Below are positions 1 to 7,139 of a DNA stretch of 12,756 nt, in pieces. The notes under the pieces were generated by a model. The model was not told the DNA's origin, searched no databases, and was given only the letters and a program-made list of their open reading frames with translations. The first letter of the stretch is position 1. Each line of letters opens with the position of its first letter. A program made the position numbers and the translations under genes. The stretch is from JAHISC01 sp964645815 (GTDB taxonomy: Bacteria; Patescibacteriota; Patescibacteriia; UBA9934), in contig CAZYCR010000023.1 of assembly GCA_964645815.1 (NCBI GenBank), forward strand, positions 1 to 12,756. The letters are read 5' to 3'.

Positions 1-2
1 AA

Positions 3-1502
3 ATAATTGAAAAATCGTTTCTTTCCCCTGCCGACATTAAACGTTTCGAATGTATTGCACAGTCGATCTTTCAATCTATCAGTAGTGTTCTTTTTAATGC
101 TTTGCCTCGCTTTTCAATTAAAGCGAGTGAACTCTCGGTTCAAAAAAAACTTTGTGGCGTTTCAATCGATAAAAACATTGTTGAATTTATCAAATCAGCA
201 CTGACGATTGAGGAACCTGAAAAGTTTTTACAACTCTCCCCCGAAGGTGAATTCACTTTGTCAGCAATCTTGAGAAATAAATTTTCTGGCCAAATGCTCA
301 TTATTGTGCCCCGAGAGCGAGAGGCTATCTTATTATCTCAATTAATTCCGCTCGGCAATAAAGTGGCACTGCTACACGGACATACCAAAGAATCGGAGCG
401 CCAGACAATTACTAAACTTTGGCGAAAAGGAGAATTACAAACATTAATTGGTACTCGTCAAGCTGCTCTTTTACCGGCAAAACAACTTGAGATTATTCAT
501 GTTCACGATTGTGCTGACCCTGATTATCGCCAACTTGATCGCAATCCTCGGATTGACGCACGCAATGCCGCCCAGCTACAAGCTGAGCAACATAAAGCAA
601 AAATTGTCTTTTCCGGCCTGCAGCCAAGGTTGTCATTCCTGAACAACTCTAAACTTTATTGGCAGGAAAATGAACAAATTAGCTTGATCTCGCTAAAGGC
701 CGAGGAAGAAAAAAGCGGCTATCCTTTTCTCTCATCGAGCCTCATCAAAGCCATAGAAAGGGCTTTACAAAGCCAAAAAAATGTGCTACTGTCCTTCAAT
801 CGCAAAGGCGTAGCAGCTCGACTTCAATGTCGTGCTTGCGGTCATACGCCGGTTTGCAGTAATTGCCGACATATTCCATTAATCCGCGAGAACGACCTCT
901 TGTGTAACTTCTGCGGCCAGAAAATGTGGTTACCGGAAAAATGCCCGGCGTGCGGCAGTGATCGTCTTTCAAAAAAAGGACTTGGTAATAAAGAATTGAA
1001 AAAACAATTAGCCAAACTTTTTCCAAAAGTAAAAATCGGAATAATTGATCAAGGTCTACAAGAAGAAGATACAGAAATTCAAATTGTTACGGAATTCTTT
1101 TTTAAAAACGTTTGGCAACCGTTCTATAAAAAATCATACGGATTGGTTGCTGAATTAGCTCTAGATCTTTCTCTAAACGGCCTGGATTTCCGCAGCAGCG
1201 AAATTACAGCCTATAAGTTACATCGATTGTACCAGCTGGCTAAACAGCAACATGCCCAATGTTTAATCCAAACTTGGTTGCCTGAACAAACCGAAGAAAT
1301 GATTGATCTGCCAAAATTCTTAACCGAAGAATTAAAACTGAGAGAAAAATATCAACTTCCGCCAGCCGTGGACCTTTACTTAGTAAAAGATCAAGAAAAA
1401 GAAACAATTGTTCAAATTACAACACCTGAAAAACTTGATGAGCTGAAAAATTTAACAGATGATTGTATCATTAAACCAGACCTAGCAAATTATGAGTGTT
1501 AG
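3..1502 (+). CDS. priA: PriA-like primosomal protein N', ATPase motifs lost, 5' end outside window
   Basis: The frame is open from the left edge (first full codon at 3), so the gene is partial; a TTG at 102 is only an internal possible start. The 499 visible residues follow PriA from the end of the 3'-DNA-binding domain, through both helicase lobes, to the C-terminal domain. All eight zinc-binding cysteines are present as four CxxC pairs (CRAC, CSNC, CNFC, CPAC; 828-953). Other family landmarks survive: GTRQAALLP (about 450-476), FNRKGVAARLQC, and LREKYQLPP near the end. The catalytic motifs do not. Where GVTGSGKT is expected there is SPEGEFTL (about 237-260), DEEH reads HDCA (504-515), and QVAGRAGR reads QLAKQQHA. 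The C-terminal domain is also short. PriA normally reloads the replicative helicase at stalled forks. This copy can at most bind DNA or partners, which is inference. It overlaps def by 11 bases. I am sure of the family and of the motif loss. Confidence 0.88.
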   Translation: MIEKSFLSPADIKRFECIAQSIFQSISSVLFNALPRFSIKASELSVQKKLCGVSIDKNIVEFIKSALTIEEPEKFLQLSPEGEFTLSAILRNKFSGQMLIIVPREREAILLSQLIPLGNKVALLHGHTKESERQTITKLWRKGELQTLIGTRQAALLPAKQLEIIHVHDCADPDYRQLDRNPRIDARNAAQLQAEQHKAKIVFSGLQPRLSFLNNSKLYWQENEQISLISLKAEEEKSGYPFLSSSLIKAIERALQSQKNVLLSFNRKGVAARLQCRACGHTPVCSNCRHIPLIRENDLLCNFCGQKMWLPEKCPACGSDRLSKKGLGNKELKKQLAKLFPKVKIGIIDQGLQEEDTEIQIVTEFFFKNVWQPFYKKSYGLVAELALDLSLNGLDFRSSEITAYKLHRLYQLAKQQHAQCLIQTWLPEQTEEMIDLPKFLTEELKLREKYQLPPAVDLYLVKDQEKETIVQITTPEKLDELKNLTDDCIIKPDLANYEC

Positions 1503-1983
1503 AACATTAGTCAAAACTAACGATCCAATTTTGCGCGAGCGATCGCGTGAAGTTGATGTTGCCGAAATTCAGACACAGGAGTTCAAAGAACTTATTGCTG
1601 ATATGAAGGAAACAATGAAGGCAGACAACGGTGTTGGTTTGGCGGCTCCGCAAATTGGAATTTCAAAGCGGCTGATTACAGTAGACACGCCACAAGGTTC
1701 GATGGCTTTTATAAATCCGGTGATCACAAAATTATCTCGTCGCCAAATTAATAGTGAAGAAGGGTGTCTTTCGGTCCCTGGAGTTTTTGGCATTGTTAAG
1801 AGATCAAGACAAGTGATCGTTCAAGCAATCGACGAAGACGGTCAAGAAATTGAAATTAAAGCAACCGGGCTTACAAGCACGATTTTTCAACATGAAATTG
1901 ATCACCTTGATGGTATTCTTTTCATCGATAAGGCTAAAAATATTCAGGATTTAGCACCAGATAAGCACAGTTCGCTAATTTAA
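1492..1983 (+). CDS. def: Peptide deformylase
   Basis: This metalloenzyme removes the N-formyl group from the initiator methionine of nascent proteins at the ribosome exit. All three family motifs are intact in the 163-residue product: GVGLAAPQIG (residues 47-56), EEGCLSVPG (89-97) and QHEIDHLDG (133-141). The metal ligands are therefore C92, H134 and H138, with E135 as catalytic base. Length is normal for a compact bacterial Def. The ATG lies inside the 3' end of the priA-like gene (11-base overlap) and no Shine-Dalgarno sequence precedes it, so translational coupling is likely. fmt, the enzyme that adds the formyl group, follows after 2 bases, so the two halves of the formyl-methionine cycle are made together. 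Nothing suggests loss of activity. Confidence 0.97.
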   Translation: MSVRTLVKTNDPILRERSREVDVAEIQTQEFKELIADMKETMKADNGVGLAAPQIGISKRLITVDTPQGSMAFINPVITKLSRRQINSEEGCLSVPGVFGIVKRSRQVIVQAIDEDGQEIEIKATGLTSTIFQHEIDHLDGILFIDKAKNIQDLAPDKHSSLI

Positions 1984-1985
1984 AT

Positions 1986-2900
1986 ATGAAAATAATTTTC
2001 TTTGGCGGTGGAAAATTTGCTGTTCCAGCTCTCCTGGCACTTCAGGAAAATTTTGAAGTTGTTTTGGTGGTCACTAACCCAGAAAAACCGGTTGGTCGTC
2101 AAAAAATTGTTTTTCCTTCCGCTGTTGAAGAAAAAGCTCGGGAGCTTAAGTTACCAGTTAGAATTGTTGAAAAGTTTGATGATCCAACCATCAAAGAAAT
2201 TCAAAACCAGGACGCAGATATTTTTGTGGTCGTTGATTACGGAAAAATTATTCCTGATGCCGTCATTAAAATTCCAAAACTAGGCACGATCAATGTTCAC
2301 CCTTCAGCTTTGCCAAAATATCGTGGAGCTTCCCCTCTTCAGAGCGCGATTTTAGCCGGAGAAAAAGAAACCGCAATTACCGTCATGCTGATTGACGACG
2401 AAATGGATCATGGACCAATTCTTACTCAGAAAACCGTCAAAATCGAGCCTGACGACACTTATGGCAGTCTTTATGGACGTTTGTCATTGGAGTATCCCGA
2501 ACTTCTGGTTAAGACTATGCGGCAATATGTAAGTGGCGAGATTAAACCTCAAGAACAAAATCATAGTCAGGCTACATTTACAAAACTTCTCAAACGTAGT
2601 GATGGAAAAATTGATTGGAATAAATCGGCCGATCAGATTTTGAATATGATCAGAGCTTATGATCCATGGCCGGATACTTTTACCATTTGGCAAAATAAAA
2701 ATCTGAAAATTTTTGAGGCTGAAAAAACTCTGAAGAAACTTCCGGCCGGGAAAGTTGAAATTGAGGAAGACGATCTCTTGATTGGTACCGGAGATCTAGC
2801 TTTAAAAATTTTAAGTTTACAATTGGAAGGTAAACAAAAAATGACTGCCGCTGTTTTTTTGAACGGCAATCATTCAATTAATGACGCTCAGCTTAATTAA
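1986..2900 (+). CDS. fmt: Methionyl-tRNA formyltransferase
   Basis: Fmt transfers a formyl group from 10-formyl-tetrahydrofolate to Met-tRNAfMet before initiation. The 304-residue product has the usual two parts. The N-terminal formyltransferase fold opens with KIIFFGGGKFAVPAL. It carries the catalytic Asn-His-Asp triad at N103, H105 (NVHPSALPKYRGASPLQ) and D141 (DDEMDHGPIL). The C-terminal OB-like tRNA-binding domain starts near residue 200 and includes KIDWNKSADQILNMIRAYDPWP. Length is typical (about 305-315). The usual nucleotide-site GTPEFA reads GGGKFA, a mild variation. The ATG follows the def stop by 2 bases with no Shine-Dalgarno motif, suggesting coupling. The stop codon overlaps the stop of the convergent ligase-like gene. 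A possible terminator lies 19 bases past the stop. Confidence 0.97.
   Translation: MKIIFFGGGKFAVPALLALQENFEVVLVVTNPEKPVGRQKIVFPSAVEEKARELKLPVRIVEKFDDPTIKEIQNQDADIFVVVDYGKIIPDAVIKIPKLGTINVHPSALPKYRGASPLQSAILAGEKETAITVMLIDDEMDHGPILTQKTVKIEPDDTYGSLYGRLSLEYPELLVKTMRQYVSGEIKPQEQNHSQATFTKLLKRSDGKIDWNKSADQILNMIRAYDPWPDTFTIWQNKNLKIFEAEKTLKKLPAGKVEIEEDDLLIGTGDLALKILSLQLEGKQKMTAAVFLNGNHSINDAQLN
2836..2868 (-). terminator. Weak candidate terminator of the polysaccharide operon, inside fmt
   Basis: Read on the minus strand, just past the ligase-like stop, TGCCG and CGGCA arms (2864-2868 and 2846-2850) enclose a 13-base loop. Four bases later comes a run of six T (2841-2836). The stem has only five pairs and the T run is slightly displaced, so this is a possibility, not a firm call. 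No better structure is visible near the end of this operon. Confidence 0.25.
2893..2900. other. Convergent gene overlap on a shared TTAATTAA palindrome
   Basis: fmt (plus) and the ligase-like gene (minus) end in the same eight bases. TTAATTAA is a perfect palindrome, so each gene finishes with an Asn codon (AAT) and TAA read from opposite strands. The two operons therefore have no intergenic spacer, and any transcription terminator must lie in the coding sequence of the opposite gene. Confidence 0.95.
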
Positions 2901-4530
2901 CACCGGAATTATTTGAGGTCGCCACCGGAGATGTCTGATTGGCGATTTTTTGTTTGATCAAACCGTTTTTAATAAATTCCAGTTTTTCAAAATTTGCTTT
3001 TTTATTCAAAAGTTGCCAATCGATAAACGGTAAAATAAAGAGCATGAAGCCTAAACCAATTGGATGATTTAGGTACGGCGAAAATATATGGGTGACATAA
3101 AGAGCTAAAATTCCTGCCCCAAGTCCAAAGACTATCCACGCGTGGCCGTGTCGCATCATTGTTGCCCGCACACCAAAAACAATGACTACTGCATAAAATG
3201 CAAAGGCTAGCAGACCAAAAATTCCCATCTTCAGCCAAAGATCTTGGTAGCCCCATTCAAACCGATAAGTCGTCAATATTCCATCTGGAATTAAGTCACG
3301 AATTCTTGGATCATCGGTGACATAAGTTATTTCTGTGCCAAAACCAGAACCTAAAATTGGCCGTTTATAAATTTCTTCCATCATTGGCCCCAAAAGCGAC
3401 CAACGACTGGAAACAGCCAGATCGCGAGAGTTATCTTCGGACGTTGAATAAAAGGCTGCTTCGGTAATATCTGGTTGTTTTGGCAAAGGTACGGCAACTG
3501 TTAAAATGGCGAGTCCTAAAGCAAAAGCAGTCACAACAATGGCGGCCAGACTTCGCTTGACCGCGTTTAAGATCGGCATTTTGCCATGAAGAAAAGAAGC
3601 AACGAAAATTATCAAAGCCGCCGCCGCCAAACCAAGAAAGAAACTTCTCGACATCGAGAGTAGAATGCCTGCAAAAAAGAGAATTAAACTTCCCCAAGCC
3701 AATCCTGGCATTTTTTGACCACGCCAAATTAAGAACATGGCCGAAGACAACAAGACAAAGCCAGCCAATAAGAAGAATTGCGATTGCATGAAAACTCGGT
3801 AGAAGTAACCACCGTCACCCAAAATGTAGAGGCCTAAAGTGTTAATTAAACCGGACGATTCTCCGGAAATTACTTGGATGGTGATTTCAGCCAGTCGTGA
3901 GTCTCGCACAAAAGCATAAAGAACATGCAAGGTTTTGCCGTCCAGATGAGTAAACAGATATGAAAGTAGAAGTGTGAAACCGGCCAACCAAGTTGCGGCG
4001 CCGAATAAAACCTGTAGCAAATTTCTTCGCAAGGTTTGGGTCCATTCTATGGAAATAATCGGGAGAAGATAAGCAATGGTTAAATAGCCGTTCATGTCAT
4101 CGAAAACAATTGAGGCACTATTTCTCAAAAACCCGATAACTGAACCTAAGAAAACTGCCAAGGCAATTGAGAGCCAAGGCAAATCACGCCAAATAAAGAA
4201 GTTGGGCCTAACTTCTTTTTTTAACCACAAGACCAACCAAGCCAACATAACGGCAGCAAAAACAACAATCCGCAAGGAAACTGAGAAACCAAAGATCGTG
4301 GCATCGAACAGATGACCATGACCGCCGATAAACAGCTCGGCAAAAGCGATCAAAAGTCCGTTAGGCAGTGATTTGTAGGCGATGATAAAAGTTGCCAGGC
4401 CAATGATAATAAGAAGTGGCAACTCAAACGAAGTCTCACGAACAAAAAATGCGAGAAAGTGAAAAATTATTGCACCAAGCAGGATTCTCCAAGCCCAGGG
4501 GCCAATAAATTGTTTGGCAAAGTCGGACAT
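2893..4530 (-). CDS. O-antigen ligase/polymerase-like polytopic membrane protein (Wzy_C type)
   Basis: This 545-residue inner-membrane protein has about a dozen hydrophobic spans and ends in a polar tail. The second half matches the O-antigen ligase/polymerase pattern. It has a transmembrane span beginning SMSRSFFLGL, then a large hydrophilic loop starting near PLPKQPD and containing SSRWSLLGPMMEEIYKRPILGSGFG. The loop closes with EWGYQDLWLKMGIFGLL at the next span. Proteins of this class join lipid-linked oligosaccharides into polymers or transfer them to an acceptor outside the membrane. The His-centred stretch often seen at the end of the loop in WaaL reads FEWGYQ here, so the acceptor cannot be named. 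It is the last gene of the flippase/glycosyltransferase operon, 32 bases after a GT2 gene. Wzy polymerase and ligase are hard to separate by sequence. Confidence 0.8.
   Translation of the reverse strand: MSDFAKQFIGPWAWRILLGAIIFHFLAFFVRETSFELPLLIIIGLATFIIAYKSLPNGLLIAFAELFIGGHGHLFDATIFGFSVSLRIVVFAAVMLAWLVLWLKKEVRPNFFIWRDLPWLSIALAVFLGSVIGFLRNSASIVFDDMNGYLTIAYLLPIISIEWTQTLRRNLLQVLFGAATWLAGFTLLLSYLFTHLDGKTLHVLYAFVRDSRLAEITIQVISGESSGLINTLGLYILGDGGYFYRVFMQSQFFLLAGFVLLSSAMFLIWRGQKMPGLAWGSLILFFAGILLSMSRSFFLGLAAAALIIFVASFLHGKMPILNAVKRSLAAIVVTAFALGLAILTVAVPLPKQPDITEAAFYSTSEDNSRDLAVSSRWSLLGPMMEEIYKRPILGSGFGTEITYVTDDPRIRDLIPDGILTTYRFEWGYQDLWLKMGIFGLLAFAFYAVVIVFGVRATMMRHGHAWIVFGLGAGILALYVTHIFSPYLNHPIGLGFMLFILPFIDWQLLNKKANFEKLEFIKNGLIKQKIANQTSPVATSNNSGVN
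2919..2951 (+). terminator. Candidate intrinsic terminator of priA-def-fmt, inside the ligase-like gene
   Basis: TCGCCA (2919-2924) pairs with TGGCGA (2940-2945), with a 15-base loop and a run of six T (2946-2951) directly after the stem. It begins 19 bases after the fmt stop. On the other strand these bases encode part of the polar, low-complexity tail of the ligase-like protein (IANQTSPVATSNN), where sequence constraint should be low. The stem is short and the loop large, so the call is moderate. Confidence 0.45.
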
Positions 4531-4562
4531 AAAATCTTCAATTCAATATGTACTTAATTCAC

Positions 4563-5414
4563 TTACCTTGGCTTAACACTGGCCGCTAAATAAGCCAGAA
4601 CAATAAAAACTGGAGTCAAAGCCCACAAAAGTAACCAAGCAAAGACACCGTGATGCTTTTTCATGTATTTGCGTAAACTGGTTCTAATCCATTTCTGTTT
4701 TCTCAAAGTTGCGATTTTTGAAAAAGCGTGACCTTTGTGATGTTCAATTTGAACATCAGCATAGTGTCTAACTCGCCAACCGGCATCAACCGCCATCTTG
4801 CAATAATCAACTTCTTCAAACCAAATAAAATATCTGTCATCAAAAAGACCAATATCTTCAATAAGATCTCGCCGAATCCACATAAAAGCACCCATAATCG
4901 AATCAACGTCTTGGGTCTCTTCTGGATTAACATCGCGCATCATGTAGTGATCAATTAGCCGATTCTTCTCAGTTAAATGTGGCACTTTCAGTAAAATTAA
5001 AAGCTGATCAGCTAAAGTCGGAAAACATCGAATACTGTCTTGTAAGCTTCCATCCGGATAACGAATTATACAAGAACCGACACCAACATTTTCGTCAGCA
5101 TCCAAATGGTTGATCATTTTTCTAAAAACGTCGGGCCCAAAACTGGTGTCAGGATTTAACAGTAGCATATATTTACCCTGCCCCACTTTCATACCTCTAT
5201 TAACGGCGGCTGCAAAACCCATGTTTTCAGGATTGCGTAAATATTGTGCTCCGGGATAGCTCATGAGTAGCCCGCGTGTTGCGTCATTAGCGCCATTGTC
5301 GACAACAATCAACTCAAAGTTCACCTCTTGAGAGGCATAAACTGAATCAAAACATTTCTTCAAAAGATCCAGTCCTTCGTTAAAAGTTACAACTATTACT
5401 GAAACGTCAATCAT
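4563..5414 (-). CDS. Family 2 glycosyltransferase, rhamnosyltransferase-like, with C-terminal membrane segment
   Basis: This is a 283-residue GT-A fold enzyme expected to add one sugar from a nucleotide-sugar donor to a lipid-linked glycan on the cytoplasmic face. Visible landmarks are VSVIVVTFNEG at the N-terminus, VVDNGANDAT (37-46), NPENMGFAAAVNRG (61-74), a metal-site variant NPDT (87-90), and the acceptor-side block MGAFMWIRRDLIEDIGLFDD with FEEVDYC (199-205). This arrangement resembles WbbL-type rhamnosyltransferases, but the donor sugar is not readable. Residues about 257-278 form one hydrophobic span that probably anchors the enzyme. The start overlaps the stop of the preceding GT2 gene as ATGA (5411-5414), a classic coupling junction, and no Shine-Dalgarno motif is present. 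Confidence 0.9.
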   Translation of the reverse strand: MIDVSVIVVTFNEGLDLLKKCFDSVYASQEVNFELIVVDNGANDATRGLLMSYPGAQYLRNPENMGFAAAVNRGMKVGQGKYMLLLNPDTSFGPDVFRKMINHLDADENVGVGSCIIRYPDGSLQDSIRCFPTLADQLLILLKVPHLTEKNRLIDHYMMRDVNPEETQDVDSIMGAFMWIRRDLIEDIGLFDDRYFIWFEEVDYCKMAVDAGWRVRHYADVQIEHHKGHAFSKIATLRKQKWIRTSLRKYMKKHHGVFAWLLLWALTPVFIVLAYLAASVKPR

Positions 5415-6121
5415 AAATTATGTTTTTTATAAATTTCCGCTTTGGCCGCTTCGTATTTCTTCACTCTGTTTGGCGCTAAACCAAGGAGATGCCACGGTAG
5501 ATGATAAACAAAAGCCGGTAACCAAGAAGATCCAATCCTGGATTCTCCAGATATTTCAACATCGAAAAAAACTTCTGGCAACAATAAACCGATTTTGCCG
5601 CTTTCCGCCATAGTCAGCCAAACGTCCCAATCTTGCAAACGTTTAATTTCATTGTCAAAACCGGGGAAATCTTCGCGCCGGACCAAACTTGTGGTGTGAA
5701 TATAATTTTCTTTCTTTAGTTTTTCGGCATCAAAAGGTATACCTTTAAACAATTTCCAACCAAATTTGAATGGCGAATAAACATAGCTCACCTCTGGATG
5801 TTGCGCGAGAGCTTTTTGCATTTCTTTCAACATTTCTGGTTTCATTCTAACGTCCGCGTCACAAAAAATGACATATTCCCCACTCGCCTCTTGAAAGCCA
5901 CGATTTCTTGCCGGATTGGCTCCCTGGTTTTCTTGATTAATTAAATTGATCCGATTTTGATATGGTTCTAGAATTTGAAGAGTATTATCTGTTGAGCCAT
6001 CATTCACGACAATGACTTCTAAATTTTTATAAGATTGAGCAAAGATTGAATCCAAACAAGCAGCGATCGTCGCTGCATGTTGATAAGTTGGAATAATTAT
6101 GGAAATAAGAGGCTCACCCAT
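5411..6121 (-). CDS. Family 2 glycosyltransferase
   Basis: This is a 236-residue soluble GT-A enzyme. It opens with ISIIIPTYQHAATI, followed by VVNDGSTDNT (38-47), QGANPARNRG (66-75), the DxD metal/donor site FCDADV (86-91, aspartates 88 and 90), and LQDWDVWL (162-169), which supplies the likely catalytic acidic residues. It is a little shorter than many GT2 proteins and lacks a membrane anchor. The donor and acceptor are not predictable. It lies 1 base after the GT4 gene and overlaps the next GT2 gene by 4 bases, so the three transferases are probably made in step and may act in sequence on one oligosaccharide repeat. The start has no Shine-Dalgarno sequence. Confidence 0.9.
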   Translation of the reverse strand: MGEPLISIIIPTYQHAATIAACLDSIFAQSYKNLEVIVVNDGSTDNTLQILEPYQNRINLINQENQGANPARNRGFQEASGEYVIFCDADVRMKPEMLKEMQKALAQHPEVSYVYSPFKFGWKLFKGIPFDAEKLKKENYIHTTSLVRREDFPGFDNEIKRLQDWDVWLTMAESGKIGLLLPEVFFDVEISGESRIGSSWLPAFVYHLPWHLLGLAPNRVKKYEAAKAEIYKKHNL

Positions 6122-6122
6122 A

Positions 6123-7139
6123 CTAATCTAGTAGTGCTCTTAGTTTACGCATTTGAGTCTCCCGAGTAAAGCCTCCCAGCACAAACTGATGCCCTGCCTC
6201 GCCCATACGTTTTCTTAGCTCCGGATTCTTGATTAATTGCCCCAGAGCAAACTTTAGGGCGTCCGGATGATCAACAATCAAAAAGCCGGTTCCTTTATCT
6301 ATTATCGCTTCACCAACTCCTGGATGTTTTACAGCAATTACCGGCAATTTAAACAGCTCTGCCTCCAAATAAACAATACCAAATCCTTCCCTATCTTCAG
6401 GAGTTTTAGTTGTTGGCATAACAAAAATATCAGCGGCCATATATTCTTCTGGCAAACGGTCGTCATCAACTTTTGTACTAATTGAAACTCGATTTGTTAA
6501 CTTCATCTCTTTTATCCGCTCTTCGATTTCGTCTTTAAACGGCCCATCGCCAATAATTCTGTATTCAACCTCAGGAAAATCTTTTATTGCTTTTAAAACT
6601 TTGAGATGTCCCTTTCTTTCTACCAACCTGGCAACAGTAAGTAAACGAACTTTTTTATGTTTTCTCTCGTCTAATTTTTCTGCTGCTAGCACAAATTCGT
6701 CTTCTACTGGAGGATAAACAACTAGAGCGTCATCGCGGCCACAGAATTTCTTGACTTCATAGGCTAAGGCCTCGGAATTAACAATAATTTTTTCCGCCTG
6801 CTTTAAAATTCTTTTTGCAACAAAACGATGCAATATCGATCGGCGAGCTAAATCAAAATCCATGCCATGTAAAATGATGACATAAGGGGTTCCTTTCTTT
6901 CTGTGCACTCGCCAAGCAGCAGTACCAATTGGCAAAATATGACTGACCCAGATCGCCTCATAACCTTCAGATTCTTTAAGAAGTCTTTTGGTCGCCTCTG
7001 TCGCTGTTGGGATCCCCTCTTCTTGCCAATATGAAACATGAACTTCGTGAGGAAAAGTCTTTTTTATGGCTGCTAAATATCTGGCAACGCCGCCGCGCTG
7101 CGGTGGATAATCAAGAGTTGGTAATAGAACCATTTTCAT
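6123..7139 (-). CDS. Family 4 (GT-B) glycosyltransferase
   Basis: This 338-residue retaining glycosyltransferase has two Rossmann-like lobes. The N-lobe has the glycine-rich loop YPPQRGGVARY (11-21) and ILHGMDFD (89-96). The C-lobe has LLTVARLVERKG (166-177), whose Arg and Lys contact the donor diphosphate, IIGDGP (195-200), and the EX7E signature EGFGIVYLE (E251 and E259). It is expected to add a hexose-type sugar to the lipid-linked glycan; specificity is unknown. The start ATG at 7139 lies inside the flippase gene (29-base overlap). A GAGG 8 bases upstream (7148-7151) supports it, though the second ATG (7133) is possible. It is slightly short for GT4 but complete at both ends. Confidence 0.93.
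   Translation of the reverse strand: MKMVLLPTLDYPPQRGGVARYLAAIKKTFPHEVHVSYWQEEGIPTATEATKRLLKESEGYEAIWVSHILPIGTAAWRVHRKKGTPYVIILHGMDFDLARRSILHRFVAKRILKQAEKIIVNSEALAYEVKKFCGRDDALVVYPPVEDEFVLAAEKLDERKHKKVRLLTVARLVERKGHLKVLKAIKDFPEVEYRIIGDGPFKDEIEERIKEMKLTNRVSISTKVDDDRLPEEYMAADIFVMPTTKTPEDREGFGIVYLEAELFKLPVIAVKHPGVGEAIIDKGTGFLIVDHPDALKFALGQLIKNPELRKRMGEAGHQFVLGGFTRETQMRKLRALLD

Noticed and set aside
3431..3727. Alternative minus-strand frame of 98 residues within the ligase-like gene
   Set aside because: It is a shadow frame of a convincing polytopic membrane protein and shows no family features.
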